A stretch of DNA of 64,000 nt from an uncultured Ruminococcus sp. (GCA_900538575.1 UPZA01000002.1:124001-188000); one strand, 5' to 3'; positions 33,650-42,913 are shown, numbered from the stretch's first letter. Translations and numbers: made by a program. Notes: generated by a model from the letters alone, not told the origin.

Positions 33650-34717
33650 TTATCGGATAGTTCCGCCGCCTATTACAACATCACCGTCATAAAAAACCAC
33701 GGCCTGACCGCTTGCCGGCGCTCTCTGAGGCTCGTCAAATTTAACGAGAACTTCACCGTTTCCTGACGGAATAACAACCGCAGCCTGTTCATTCCTGCTG
33801 TACCTAACCTTTGCCGTAACCCGCATTTCATCGGAAATTGAATCCAGAGATATCAGATTGACGTCGTAGGCTGTTATTTCTGATTTATAAAGATTGCTTT
33901 CATCTCCGATAGTAACAGTATTTTCCAGTGCATTCTTATCCGTTACATAGGCGGGCTTTCCGATAGATATTCCTATCCCCCTGCGCTGTCCTATAGTATA
34001 ATTAATTATCCCCTTATGCCTTCCGATGACGTCTCCGTCGGCGCTTATGAAATTTCCCTCCTTAATTTCCGCTCCTGTATTTTTCTTAATAAAGGACGCG
34101 TAATCTCCGTCGGGAACAAAACAAATATCCTGACTATCAGGCTTGCGTGAATTAATCAAACCCGCGGCTTCGGCAATGCGGCGTATATCGGATTTCTCAT
34201 ATTCTCCAAGCGGAAAAAGAGTCTTCGATAACTGATACTGAGTTAAGCCGTAAAGCACATAGGTCTGATCCTTTGAACGATCCTTAGGCCGTTTAAGTAT
34301 ATATCTGTTTGTTTTATAATCGTATACTCTTTCAGCGTAATGTCCGGTTGCAATATAGTCAAAACCCAATTCCTCGGCACGCCTTAACATCTTATCAAAC
34401 TTTATATGTCTGTTGCATTCTATGCAGGGATTAGGAGTTTTCCCGTTTAAATAGCTTTCTGTAAACTGATTTATCACTTTTTTCCTGAACGCCTCTTTAA
34501 AATTAAAAACAAAATGATCTATGCCAAGCCTATAGCAAACGCTTCTTGCGTCCTCGACGTCGGAAAGCGAACAGCAGGTTCTGAAATCCTCCGATATATC
34601 GCCTCCGTCAAAAAGCTTCAGCGTAACTCCGGTTACATCATAGCCGCTGTCAATCAAAAGCTTTGCAGCTACGGAGCTGTCTACTCCTCCGCTCATACCA
34701 ACCATAACCTTAGCCAT
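33650..34717 (-). CDS. mnmA: tRNA 2-thiouridine(34) synthase MnmA
   Basis: ATP-dependent enzyme that thiolates U34 of Lys, Glu and Gln tRNAs. The PP-loop is GMSGGVDSSVAAKLL (residues 7-21). The two catalytic cysteines are C98 (TPNPCIECNRHIKF) and C199 (DSQDICFVPDGDY). The block GQRRGIGIS and the C-terminal beta-barrel follow. At 355 residues it is full length. It follows a HAD phosphatase gene with no gap and is the last of three minus-strand genes starting with tmcAL, which also acts on tRNA. Confidence 0.96.
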   Translation of the reverse strand: MAKVMVGMSGGVDSSVAAKLLIDSGYDVTGVTLKLFDGGDISEDFRTCCSLSDVEDARSVCYRLGIDHFVFNFKEAFRKKVINQFTESYLNGKTPNPCIECNRHIKFDKMLRRAEELGFDYIATGHYAERVYDYKTNRYILKRPKDRSKDQTYVLYGLTQYQLSKTLFPLGEYEKSDIRRIAEAAGLINSRKPDSQDICFVPDGDYASFIKKNTGAEIKEGNFISADGDVIGRHKGIINYTIGQRRGIGISIGKPAYVTDKNALENTVTIGDESNLYKSEITAYDVNLISLDSISDEMRVTAKVRYSRNEQAAVVIPSGNGEVLVKFDEPQRAPASGQAVVFYDGDVVIGGGTIR

Positions 34718-35380
34718 TTAAACGTTTTCCTTTCCCAATATCTCAGTTATTTCTGATATATTTCTTATATTTTTCCAGGCCGAAGAACAGATACTGTCCC
34801 ATTCGTTTTCCGAAAAACGATCATATACGGCAGCAGTATAGAATCCGGCTGCCGCCGCAGTTTCGATACAATGAAGAGAATCCTCCACAACAAGAGCGTT
34901 GCTCTCGGTACAATCCATCTTCTTAGCCGCCTCTATAAAAATATCTGGTCTGTCTTTCCCTGCGCCCACATCTGAACACGTAAGAATAAATTCAAAACAG
35001 TCAATAATACCCAACCTTTTTAACGCCGCACTGGCAAGCCGGTTATATGTGGCCGTTGCAACACACATTCTGTAGCCTACGGATTTAAGTTTGTTTATCG
35101 TTTCATAAACGCCCTCTTTTAAAGGGATACTGCTGTAATACTGCTCCCTGACTATTTCCTCAATACGGTTTATTATATCCTCACATGACTGCCTGAGTGA
35201 AAACTGTGTTTTAAAATAATTCGCCGAAGCCTGTATAGTCATTTTCTTTACTATATCAGAAATTCCGGCGGGAGGGTTTATTCCGTTTTCAATAAGAAAA
35301 CTCCGGTCAACATTTTCCCAGCAATGCATGGAATCAAGCAATGTACCGTCCAAATCAAAAATCAAACCTTTAATTTTCAT
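34718..35380 (-). CDS. HAD-superfamily hydrolase, beta-phosphoglucomutase/phosphatase-like
   Basis: A 220-residue HAD phosphatase with a helical cap. Motif I is GLIFDLDGTLLDSM, motif II is the Thr in CVATATYNR, and motifs III/IV are in KDRPDIFIEAAKKM and ALVVEDSLHCIETAAAAGF. The substrate cannot be predicted; relatives act on sugar phosphates or phosphoglycolate. I start at ATG 35380 with AAGGA nine bases upstream; a TTG at 35389 is in frame. The start overlaps the end of tmcAL by 11 bases, and mnmA follows immediately. Confidence 0.85.
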   Translation of the reverse strand: MKIKGLIFDLDGTLLDSMHCWENVDRSFLIENGINPPAGISDIVKKMTIQASANYFKTQFSLRQSCEDIINRIEEIVREQYYSSIPLKEGVYETINKLKSVGYRMCVATATYNRLASAALKRLGIIDCFEFILTCSDVGAGKDRPDIFIEAAKKMDCTESNALVVEDSLHCIETAAAAGFYTAAVYDRFSENEWDSICSSAWKNIRNISEITEILGKENV

Positions 35381-36560
35381 TCTTTTCAATCCTTACAGCC
35401 GCCCTGAAATCATCATCTCTTGAGCCGGCATTTTTCTGAGAAAGACCGTATATATCCGAGGCCTTCCCTTCAATAGAAATAAAACGCTTTGCTTCCTTTC
35501 CGGCTGCCGCAAGTTTAGCCGGAGAAGTCGAAATCGGAATCTTACTGTTACTGCATTCAGCAAGAATTTCCCTGCCTCTTTCATTCATTGCAAGAATTCT
35601 TGCATAAGGAGGAAGTATCTTTAAATCCTCGGACCTAACGCCGATTATCATATTCAAAAGTATGCGTCTGAGCCTTGCCATGGTATAACGCTTTGTTTTA
35701 ACCTGTTCAAGAAGCTTCTTTACCGACGCGGCATCGTCATATTGCTTTAACCGGTATTCCAGACCTTGTCCGACATCAGGAACCTCTTTAAGCTCGGCAG
35801 CCGATATCATACGGAGTTTGTATAATAATATACGGTCAAGATTTCCGATGTCAGAAATTTTGCCTGAATCCAGATTTTCTATATAAGAACGGTAAACAAA
35901 ATCAGGAACCAGATTTTTGAAGTCCTCAGACTCCATCATTTTGTACCTGATAAAAGAAGCGCTGGATATATTTGATTTTTCTGAAAACGAATCGTGCCGC
36001 GCGCCCATACGCGATACCGTAAAAGGCTTAATGGACGATCCTAAAAATCTTATTGCCTTTATATATTCAACCGCAAGAACGTTATTCGGCGAAGCTACAA
36101 TATCCGCAATTTCACTGCCGTATTTTTCCTTCAGCAAACCGGTAAGCGCAGAAGGATATGTCATTCCCTTTCGCATTCTTTCCTCCAGATCAGTCGGAGA
36201 AATACTCGTAACAGCTTCGGCAGTCTGTAAAAGCAGCGCTGTATCTCCACATTCGCTGCCGAATGATATTTCCTCAACGCAGCCAAGCGAATTCATTATA
36301 GAAACCGCGCCTCTGGCATAATATTCTGCCGAAGAAAGAGAATAAACCGACGGAATTTCAATCACAAGATCCGCGCCGCCCTTTAAAGCGCATGACGCTC
36401 GGCTGAATTTATCCATAACAGCCGTTTCACCCCTCTGAACGAAATTGCCGCTCATAACAGCCAATATATGCGTCGCGCCATTTTTCCTTGTCCTGTTTAT
36501 ATGAAAAAGATGTCCGTTATGCATTGGATTGTATTCGCATACTATTCCCGCTATCTTCAT
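35370..36560 (-). CDS. tmcAL: tRNA(Met) cytidine acetate ligase TmcAL
   Basis: Nucleotidyltransferase-like enzyme (formerly YlbM) that uses acetate and ATP to form N4-acetylcytidine at the wobble base of elongator tRNA-Met. The N-terminus MKIAGIVCEYNPMHNGHLFH carries the HxGH nucleotide-binding motif. SGNFVQRGETAVMDKFSRA and GADLVIEIPSVYSLSSAEYYARGAV are family blocks. The 396-residue length is standard. It starts a tmcAL-HAD-mnmA operon and is divergent from ackA; acetate links the two, but shared control is not shown. Confidence 0.94.
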   Translation of the reverse strand: MKIAGIVCEYNPMHNGHLFHINRTRKNGATHILAVMSGNFVQRGETAVMDKFSRASCALKGGADLVIEIPSVYSLSSAEYYARGAVSIMNSLGCVEEISFGSECGDTALLLQTAEAVTSISPTDLEERMRKGMTYPSALTGLLKEKYGSEIADIVASPNNVLAVEYIKAIRFLGSSIKPFTVSRMGARHDSFSEKSNISSASFIRYKMMESEDFKNLVPDFVYRSYIENLDSGKISDIGNLDRILLYKLRMISAAELKEVPDVGQGLEYRLKQYDDAASVKKLLEQVKTKRYTMARLRRILLNMIIGVRSEDLKILPPYARILAMNERGREILAECSNSKIPISTSPAKLAAAGKEAKRFISIEGKASDIYGLSQKNAGSRDDDFRAAVRIEKNEN

Positions 36561-36587
36561 TGCGGTCCTCCTTTTTTCTTATATTAT

Positions 36588-36616
36588 AGTATAGCAAAAA
36601 TAAGGCTATTTTTCAA
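36588..36616 (-). promoter_or_regulatory. Promoter of the tmcAL operon
   Basis: Minus strand: TTGAAA (36616-36611), 17 bases, TATACT (36593-36588), with a second TATAAT just downstream. GGAGG lies before the ATG of tmcAL. Confidence 0.7.
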
Positions 36617-36683
36617 CTGTTTTTATAATTTTGCAGATACGATAAGTCATTGCGGAAACGTCTTGATAAAATTATAAAAACTC

Positions 36684-36712
36684 TTGCAATTTATCGAAAT
36701 AAGTTATATAAT
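36684..36712 (+). promoter_or_regulatory. Promoter of ackA
   Basis: TTGCAA (36684-36689), a 17-base spacer and a perfect TATAAT (36707-36712), giving a short leader of about 33 bases before ATG 36752. Confidence 0.8.
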
Positions 36713-36751
36713 AATAATATATGAGAAAATTCAGAAAGGTTGTATTTACTA

Positions 36752-37951
36752 ATGTTAATTTTAGTTGTAAATGCCGGAAGCTCATCATTAAAATATCAGC
36801 TTATAGATATGGATGACGAAAAAGTTATAGCAAAGGGAAATTGTGACAGAATCGGAATCGACGGTCATATCTCCCATAAAACATTCGACGGAAGAATACT
36901 TGACGAGGATTGCCCGTTCCCTACTCATACGGAAGCCTTTGAAAAGCTTACCGATACTCTTTTAAACAGCAAGGCCTCGGTAATAAAAAGCATGTCCGAA
37001 ATTTCAGCGGTAGGTCATAGAGTCGTACAGGGCGCCGAAGTTTTCAGTGAAACAACGCTTGTTACAGACGAGGTTATCGACAAGATAGACGAGCTTGCGG
37101 AATTAGCTCCCGTTCACAATCATGCTCATGCGCTTGCTCTGAGAGCATGTAAAAAGGTATTTGATCCATCCGTTCCTCAGGCTGTCGTTTTCGATACGGC
37201 ATTTCATCAGACAATGCCTCCAAAGGCTTATATGTACGGCATAGCCTATCAGGACTATGTAAAATATCATGTAAGAAAGTACGGATTTCACGGTACGTCT
37301 CACCGATTTGTATCAATGGCTCTTGCAAAAGCAATGAATAAGGACATTAAGGATCTGAAAATTGTTTCCTGCCATCTCGGTAACGGCTCGTCCATAACCG
37401 CTATTGAAAACGGTAAATCCATTGACACTTCAATGGGATTCACGCCTCTTGACGGCATTATAATGGGTACAAGATGCGGATCAATCGACGCTTCCGCAGT
37501 TACATACCTTGAGAAAAAGCTTAATATGGGACCGGACGAGATGAGCAATTATCTTAATAAGCAGTGCGGTTTCTTGGGAGTATCCGACGTTTCATCGGAT
37601 AACAGGGAAATTTACGCGGCTATCAACGAAGGCGACGAAAGAGCAAAGCTGACAGCGGACATGCTTCGCTATGAAATTAAAAAGTTCATAGGCTCGTATG
37701 CCGCAATTATGAACGGCCTTGACGCAGTTATCTTCACCGGCGGAATCGGAGAGAATTCATGGGAAGTAAGAGGCGGCGTATGCACAGATATGGATTATCT
37801 GGGAATAAAAATAGATCATGAACTGAATAAAACCGTAAGAGGAACGCTTACAAAGCTTTCTACGGAGGATTCCCGTGTGGACGTATGGGTAATTCCCACT
37901 AACGAAGAGCTTCTTATCGCGAGAGATACCCTTGCTCTCATAAAAAAGTAA
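36752..37951 (+). CDS. ackA: Acetate kinase
   Basis: Makes ATP and acetate from acetyl phosphate, the last step of the main fermentative route. The family blocks are all present: LVVNAGSSSLKYQLI at the start, VGHRVVQGAE, FDTAFHQTMP, YGFHGTSH, VSCHLGNGSSI, SMGFTPLDGIIMGTRCGSIDA and VFTGGIGEN-type VIFTGGIGENS. I start at ATG 36752; a TTG at 36740 directly follows AAAGG and would add four residues not found in the family. It is monocistronic, with its own promoter and terminator. The usual partner pta is not in this window. Confidence 0.97.
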   Translation: MLILVVNAGSSSLKYQLIDMDDEKVIAKGNCDRIGIDGHISHKTFDGRILDEDCPFPTHTEAFEKLTDTLLNSKASVIKSMSEISAVGHRVVQGAEVFSETTLVTDEVIDKIDELAELAPVHNHAHALALRACKKVFDPSVPQAVVFDTAFHQTMPPKAYMYGIAYQDYVKYHVRKYGFHGTSHRFVSMALAKAMNKDIKDLKIVSCHLGNGSSITAIENGKSIDTSMGFTPLDGIIMGTRCGSIDASAVTYLEKKLNMGPDEMSNYLNKQCGFLGVSDVSSDNREIYAAINEGDERAKLTADMLRYEIKKFIGSYAAIMNGLDAVIFTGGIGENSWEVRGGVCTDMDYLGIKIDHELNKTVRGTLTKLSTEDSRVDVWVIPTNEELLIARDTLALIKK

Positions 37952-37956
37952 TCGCT

Positions 37957-37988
37957 AAAAAAGACTTGATATAATATCAAGTCTTTTT
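37957..37988. terminator. Bidirectional terminator between ackA and mscL
   Basis: A long perfect inverted repeat (GACTTGATAT and its complement, 37963-37983) is flanked by A6 on one side and T5 on the other, so it can stop transcription from both directions. Confidence 0.88.
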
Positions 37989-37991
37989 ATA

Positions 37992-38498
37992 TTATACGTC
38001 TGACTCGTCTGGATAAGCCGTCTTATTTTCCGATTTGTCTAATAAAGCCTCCTCACATGCCTTAAGCTTCAGCAGATCGCGGATTTCTGCAAGAAGTTCT
38101 TCCTCCTTGGTAGGTTTATCAGGAGTCTTTTCAGGAATTTCCTTTTTATGAAAGCGATTTATGACCTTAACGATCACAAAAACACAGAAAGCCGTTATTA
38201 TAAAGGTAATAACAGCCTGAAGAAAATTTCCTATATTTATATAAGGCTCGTTGCCCCACGGAATAGTAACTCCAAGCTCACGAAAATTTATTCCCGCAAG
38301 AATCATACCTATTACAGGCATAAGCATATCGTCTACCAACGAATTTACTATCGACGTAAACGCACCGCCGACAATGACGCCGACAGCCATATCAAGCACG
38401 TTGCCTCTTGCTATAAATTTCTTGAATTCTCCGATAATACTGCTTTTTTTCTTTATGGCTTCCGTAACATTTTTCAGCTTTTCTTTTTTTAACGGCAT
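37992..38498 (-). CDS. mscL: Large-conductance mechanosensitive channel MscL
   Basis: Pentameric pressure valve that opens on osmotic downshock. The first membrane helix carries the family signature FIARGNVLDMAVGVIVGGAFTSIV (split here after VGVIV), followed by LVDDMLMPVIG. The second helix is FLQAVITFIITAFCVFVIVKVI. The cytoplasmic tail ends with the conserved bundle EEELLAEIRDLLK. At 168 residues it is longer than the usual 130-150 because of a basic N-terminal stretch of about 25 residues and a C-terminal tail of about 25. It has its own promoter upstream. Confidence 0.95.
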   Translation of the reverse strand: MPLKKEKLKNVTEAIKKKSSIIGEFKKFIARGNVLDMAVGVIVGGAFTSIVNSLVDDMLMPVIGMILAGINFRELGVTIPWGNEPYINIGNFLQAVITFIITAFCVFVIVKVINRFHKKEIPEKTPDKPTKEEELLAEIRDLLKLKACEEALLDKSENKTAYPDESDV

Positions 38499-38526
38499 AA
38501 TTACAACTCCCGGAATGTTTTTTTAA

Positions 38527-38555
38527 ATTATATCATATATTTGTATTTATTTCAA
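38527..38555 (-). promoter_or_regulatory. Promoter of mscL
   Basis: Minus strand: TTGAAA (38555-38550), 17 bases, TATAAT (38532-38527), ending about 28 bases before the ATG. Confidence 0.75.
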
Positions 38556-38788
38556 TAAAAATGTCAAATTATAAGAATTATTATTGAATCCGCTAATGAG
38601 TATGTGAAGAATAACTGAAAACTTTCTTTCGGGTATTTTCTTTTTCAAGCAAATATGTTATAATTAGATAAAAGCCTATTATGATAATTTCCGAACGGCT
38701 TGCCTGCGGTATTGCCTTAATAAAAATTCGCTGAAATGTTTTATGCTGAAATTCCGCATTTCATAAATTTTAGAAAGGATATATAAAA

Positions 38789-39823
38789 ATGGGAGTGACA
38801 AAACAGGAAGGAAAAAAGCTCTATTTAATAAAAAGATCCGTCGATATAGTTTTAGCTTTACTACTGGCAGCAGCAGCTATTTTCGCAATAAAAACAATAA
38901 AAAATGATTTTTCGGATATCGGACAAAAAACAAGCGGCGACGATACGATAAGCGCCCCCGATAACAACGGAGATAAACCGGATAATCAGTCTATCTATGT
39001 TTCTGAAGCGATAGATAATGAAAAAATATTTCAAGGCTCTTTAATTGTCGTAAACAGCGAAACCGAATATAAAGGAAACGACGACGGACTTAAAAGTATA
39101 CTCACAGTAAGAAACGACGCCGATACAGACTGCTATTCCGTTCTGGATAATAACGTTAAAGCACGGACGGAAGCCGCTTCAGCATTAAACAGCATGCTGA
39201 CTGCATTTAACAAGGAAACAGGTCATAAAGATATTCAGGTTGACAGCGGATATCGTTCTGTGTCCGAGCAAAAAAATATTTATGAAAGCGCTGAAGATAA
39301 ATCTACAGCGTCGAAACCCGGATTCAGCGATTATCATACCGGTTATTCAATAGATCTTAACGTTATCGACGATGAAGGAAACGGTCTTGACTTTGACGGT
39401 ACCGGCGATTATGCATGGTTTGAGGAAAATTGCTATAAATACGGTTTTATTCTGCGGTTTCCCGAAGGCAAGGAGGAATTTACCGGTCAGGGATACCGTC
39501 CATGGCATTTCAGGTATGTAGGTCAAGCTCATGCGACCTATATGCATCAGAATAACCTGTGCCTTGAGGAATATATAAAGGAATTGAAAACCTACGATTA
39601 CGACTCAAAACATCTGGAAACAAATGATTCCGACGGAAAAAAATACGAAATTTACTATTTCGCCGCAGATTCTTCAACTTCTATGACCTCGGTAGCGGTT
39701 CCGTCAGATTATCAGTATGATATTTCCGGAAACAATACCGATGGATTTATAATTACAGTTCATATGGACAGTCCGACCGAGACAAATAATAATATAGCAA
39801 GCGATGAAAACAGCAGTACATAA
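38789..39823 (+). CDS. D-alanyl-D-alanine carboxypeptidase, VanY/M15B family
   Basis: A 344-residue membrane-anchored peptidase that trims the terminal D-Ala of peptidoglycan stems. One membrane helix near the start (SVDIVLALLLAAAAIFAI) is followed by an acidic linker and an M15 domain at about 110-265. The zinc and catalytic signature is SGYRSVSEQKNIY, HTGYSIDLNVID and RPWHFRYVGQAHA, with His, Asp and the second His in place. The 75-residue C-terminal part (SMTSVAVPSDYQYDISGNN) is probably a small beta domain. There is no van cluster around it, so a role in normal wall trimming is more likely than glycopeptide resistance. Confidence 0.92.
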   Translation: MGVTKQEGKKLYLIKRSVDIVLALLLAAAAIFAIKTIKNDFSDIGQKTSGDDTISAPDNNGDKPDNQSIYVSEAIDNEKIFQGSLIVVNSETEYKGNDDGLKSILTVRNDADTDCYSVLDNNVKARTEAASALNSMLTAFNKETGHKDIQVDSGYRSVSEQKNIYESAEDKSTASKPGFSDYHTGYSIDLNVIDDEGNGLDFDGTGDYAWFEENCYKYGFILRFPEGKEEFTGQGYRPWHFRYVGQAHATYMHQNNLCLEEYIKELKTYDYDSKHLETNDSDGKKYEIYYFAADSSTSMTSVAVPSDYQYDISGNNTDGFIITVHMDSPTETNNNIASDENSST

Positions 39824-39829
39824 AAGCGA

Positions 39830-40115
39830 TTGTCTCCGATTGCCATTTTTTCTTCGATTGCGGATATTTGCTTCCCACCGTTTGCAATCAGAAGTTCCAT
39901 TCGGTAGTGGCCTGCGGTAAATTTTTCCCACATTTCCAGATGTAATCAATCCTTTGAATTACTCCATATGCCGTTCCCAAATCCCTTTGGAAAGTTCTTC
40001 GACTTTCTTGTAGTAAATTTCAATGTCGGCAAGTATGCGCTTTTTCTGCTCTTACAGGTTATTGAAAAACTCAATTTTTAACTACAATTCGTCTTTCATT
40101 GATAAGTCCGTTTAT
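39830..40115 (-). pseudogene. Decayed gene remnants
   Basis: The gap of about 550 bases between 39824 and 40375 holds no intact gene. On the minus strand two protein-like pieces are visible in different frames: EQKKRILADIEIYYKKVEEL (to about WERHME, 39960-40055) and EMWEKFTAGHYRMELLIANG (to about KMAIGDN, 39840-39940). They are broken by stops and frame changes, and a start MKDEL is followed by a stop at once. The pieces look like parts of one former coding region, perhaps from a mobile element, but I cannot name the family. Confidence 0.4.
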
Positions 40116-40130
40116 CTGACGGACTTTTTT
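40104..40130 (+). terminator. Rho-independent terminator
   Basis: AAGTCCGT (40104-40111) pairs with ACGGACTT (40119-40126) around a seven-base loop, followed by T6. It lies 280 bases after the carboxypeptidase gene and could end that transcript or belong to the decayed region. Confidence 0.75.
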
Positions 40131-40375
40131 GTTGCCCTTTTTTATGTCGGCTTTTTGTAATCCAATGCTCCTTGCATTTGTAAAATAAGTATTTTATTAT
40201 CAGATAAATTTTTCATTGACTAAAAAATACAAATCTATTATAATAATTTTAGTAGGATCTAAAAGCTGATATCGCGCAAAAGCTCATCAGAAATCAGTTG
40301 TTTTCTGTTATTACTTACGGCTGTTTGCCGACGTTGGTTTCAGAAATAAAATACAAGAAAAACAGGAGCCTTTAT

Positions 40376-40840
40376 ATGAAATATGTATGTACAGTTATAT
40401 CGGTTGCGGACATTGTGGCTGCAAGAAAGTTTTACGAAAATTTATTCGGATTAGAGGTCGCTCAGGATTACGGAAGGAATATTGCCTTTACCTGCGGTCT
40501 GGCATTACAGCAGGATTTTGACTGGCTTGTAAATATACCAAGGGAAAAGCTGTTAAAGAAATCCAACAATGCGGAAATTGTTTTCGAGGAACAGAATTTT
40601 GATGGATTTCTGGATAAACTCGCAAAATATCCTGACATTGAATATCTGGGAGAAGTTGTCCAGCATAGCTGGGGACAGCGTGTCATTAGGTTTTATGACT
40701 TAGACGGACATATCATAGAGGTCGGCGAGGATATGAAGATAGTTATTCAGCGTTTTCTGAATTCCGGTATGTCTATGGAAGAAGTATCTGCAAAAATGGA
40801 TGTATCTGTTGAGGACTTGTCAAAGTTATTGAATGGTTAA
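40376..40840 (+). CDS. VOC-superfamily (glyoxalase/bleomycin-resistance-like) protein
   Basis: A 154-residue protein with the vicinal-oxygen-chelate fold. It starts KYVCTVISVADIVAARKFYENLFGLEVAQDYGRNIAF, the classic first beta-alpha-beta module, and ends its fold with RVIRFYDLDGHIIEVGEDM, where Glu is the usual metal ligand. The last 35 residues (FLNSGMSMEEVSAKMDVSVEDLSKLL) form a small helical, HTH-like tail common in Clostridial VOC proteins. The start is ATG 40376 after AGGAG; the frame is open upstream but has no ribosome site there. Function, such as toxin or antibiotic binding, is unknown. Confidence 0.85.
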   Translation: MKYVCTVISVADIVAARKFYENLFGLEVAQDYGRNIAFTCGLALQQDFDWLVNIPREKLLKKSNNAEIVFEEQNFDGFLDKLAKYPDIEYLGEVVQHSWGQRVIRFYDLDGHIIEVGEDMKIVIQRFLNSGMSMEEVSAKMDVSVEDLSKLLNG

Positions 40841-41089
40841 ACCTGATTAAGAATTCAGTTTAACAGCAGTTATTAAATAAAACAATCTGTGAAGTTAATA
40901 AATTACTCAGAAATTTAAGACGCATTGCAAAATAGTAGTGATATCGAATTAAACTTATCTATATGTGGATTGACGTAAAAATAAAATCAATCTAATAATG
41001 CCGTTATCAAAAAATGGTACATAAATGTAAATAATTATGGTCTATACGATAAAAAGCATTATGTTACATAGGAGGTACAGAAAAAATTG

Positions 41090-41602
41090 ATGAATTGTAA
41101 AATAAGAAAATGGAAATTGTCAGACGCAAAAGATTTAGCTTCGGTTATATCAAATAAAAAAATACAGGATAATCTTCGGGACGGATTGCCATACCCTTAT
41201 ACGGAGCAGGACGCGACGGATTATATTTCCGCTATGCTTTCGGAAGATGAAAATAAAACCTTAGCTTTTGCCATTACGATAGACAACAAAGCCATCGGAA
41301 GTATTGGAGCTTTTCGGCAGAAAAATATACATAGACATACTGCTGAAATAGGATATTACATTGCAGAGGAATACTGGGGAAAAGGACTTATGACAGAAGC
41401 TGTAAAACAAATATGCTCGTATATTTTTGACAAAAGCAACATTGTCCGTATATATGCAGAGCCGTTTTCGTATAATAAAGCTTCATGCCGCGTACTTGAA
41501 AAAGCGGGATTTCTATATGAAGGCACATTGAGAAGCAACGCAATAAAGAACGGAAAAACAATTGATATGTTAATGTATTCACGTTTAAAAACCGATAAAT
41601 GA
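41090..41602 (+). CDS. GNAT family N-acetyltransferase, RimJ/RimL type
   Basis: A 170-residue acetyltransferase. MNCKIRKWKLSDAKDLASVI opens the fold. IGSIGAFRQKNIHRHTAEIGYYIAEEYWGKGLMTEAVKQI (central part quoted in pieces: TAEIGYYIAEEYWGKG is the acetyl-CoA loop) and YNKASCRVLEKAGFLYEGTL are typical of RimJ/RimL relatives. These act on protein N-termini or small molecules; the substrate is unknown. I use ATG 41090 after GGAGG; a TTG at 41087 gives slightly better spacing. The 250 bases upstream hold no gene. Confidence 0.87.
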   Translation: MNCKIRKWKLSDAKDLASVISNKKIQDNLRDGLPYPYTEQDATDYISAMLSEDENKTLAFAITIDNKAIGSIGAFRQKNIHRHTAEIGYYIAEEYWGKGLMTEAVKQICSYIFDKSNIVRIYAEPFSYNKASCRVLEKAGFLYEGTLRSNAIKNGKTIDMLMYSRLKTDK

Positions 41603-41740
41603 AAACAGGTCGGTTTTACAAATTCAGGTATTAATACCGCCTTCAGCTAATGACAAGACAGACGCTATGACTACTAAAGGTACTGTAGAGCCGGCGCGTC
41701 TGTAAATTATAAAATCTGTAAATATATAGGAGAAATAGAA

Positions 41741-42913
41741 ATGTACACTCTTTTACTATTGCTTATTTACATCGCTTTTATAAGTCTTGGTCTTCCGGAT
41801 TCTCTGCTTGGTTCGGGATGGCCTGCAATACATAACGACTTGAATGTTCCTGTTTCTTTTATGGGGATAGTTTCCATGATAATATCAGGCGGAACAATTA
41901 TATCAAGTTTATTTTCGGATAAGCTTACAAGGAAGCTCGGTACACGAATAGTAACTGTAATAAGCGTTTTTCTTACGGCAATCGCTCTTTTCGGTTTTTC
42001 CATTTCAAATCAATTCTGGAAGATCATTGTGTTTGCAATTCCTTATGGACTCGGCGCAGGAGCTATAGACGCGGCGCTCAATAACTATGTTGCTATCTAT
42101 TATTCATCTAAACATATGAGCTGGCTTCATTGCTTTTGGGGGGTGGGAACGATTGTCAGCCCTTTTGTTATGAGCTATGCATTAACTAACTCAAGCTGGA
42201 ACAACGGATACCGCATCGTCGCTTTCATACAGTTCGGTATTGGTCTGCTTCTCCTGGCCACACTCCCTGCCTGGAAAATCAATAGTGAAAAAATCGAGGT
42301 AAATGCAAGCGGTATCGGCTTGATCGGCTCACTGAAAATCAAAGGCGTTCCTTTTCTTTTAATTGGATTTTTCGCCTATTGTGCAGCAGAAGCAACGGCA
42401 ATGTATTGGTCAAGCACCTATTTTGCAGAGGTGAAAGGAATAGCCACGGAACAGGCGGCTCGGTTTGCTTCTCTTTTTTATATAGGTATAACCGTTGGCA
42501 GATTTCTCGGCGGATTTTTTATGAATAAGCTCGGCGACAGAAAAATGATTATTCTCGGTACATTCATTTTATCCTGCGGAATTATTTCATTGCTGATTCC
42601 CACAGAAAACCCGTTTGCTTCACTCGCCGGCTTTATTATTATCGGATTAGGCTGCGCGCCGATTTATCCCTGCATTATTCATTCAACTCCGAATAATTTC
42701 GGTGCGGAGAATTCCGGAGCAATTATCGGAATTCAAATGGCAAGCGCCTATGTGGGTTCAACATTTATTCCTCCGTTATTCGGTCTTCTCGGCAATTTAA
42801 TAAGTTTTGCAATACTTCCCATATTTATCTTAATTTTTGTTATTTTAATGATAAGTATGATTGAACTGACATTTAAAATCACCGCAAAAGAAAATAGCAT
42901 TGAGAAGCTTTAA
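41741..42913 (+). CDS. MFS transporter, FucP/sugar-permease-like
   Basis: A 390-residue major facilitator with about twelve membrane helices. The N-terminal half contains GLPDSLLGSGWPAIHNDL and the loop DKLTRKLGTRIV between helices 2 and 3. The second half has a similar loop, GGFFMNKLGDRKMIILG. GLGAGAIDAALNNYV and the helix-5 segment WLHCFWGVGTIVSPF are typical of the branch that includes fucose permeases and many uncharacterised Clostridial transporters. The substrate is unknown. It has AGGAG seven bases upstream and is monocistronic within the accessory stretch. Confidence 0.88.
   Translation: MYTLLLLLIYIAFISLGLPDSLLGSGWPAIHNDLNVPVSFMGIVSMIISGGTIISSLFSDKLTRKLGTRIVTVISVFLTAIALFGFSISNQFWKIIVFAIPYGLGAGAIDAALNNYVAIYYSSKHMSWLHCFWGVGTIVSPFVMSYALTNSSWNNGYRIVAFIQFGIGLLLLATLPAWKINSEKIEVNASGIGLIGSLKIKGVPFLLIGFFAYCAAEATAMYWSSTYFAEVKGIATEQAARFASLFYIGITVGRFLGGFFMNKLGDRKMIILGTFILSCGIISLLIPTENPFASLAGFIIIGLGCAPIYPCIIHSTPNNFGAENSGAIIGIQMASAYVGSTFIPPLFGLLGNLISFAILPIFILIFVILMISMIELTFKITAKENSIEKL

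Noticed and set aside
38789..39823. Glycopeptide-resistance VanY
   Set aside because: The M15 motifs fit, but there are no vanH/A/X or vanRS genes nearby, so an ordinary wall carboxypeptidase is the safer call.
39704..39949. 81-codon minus-strand frame overlapping the VanY-like gene end
   Set aside because: Most of it is the shadow of the carboxypeptidase gene; only the distal part may be remnant sequence in another frame.
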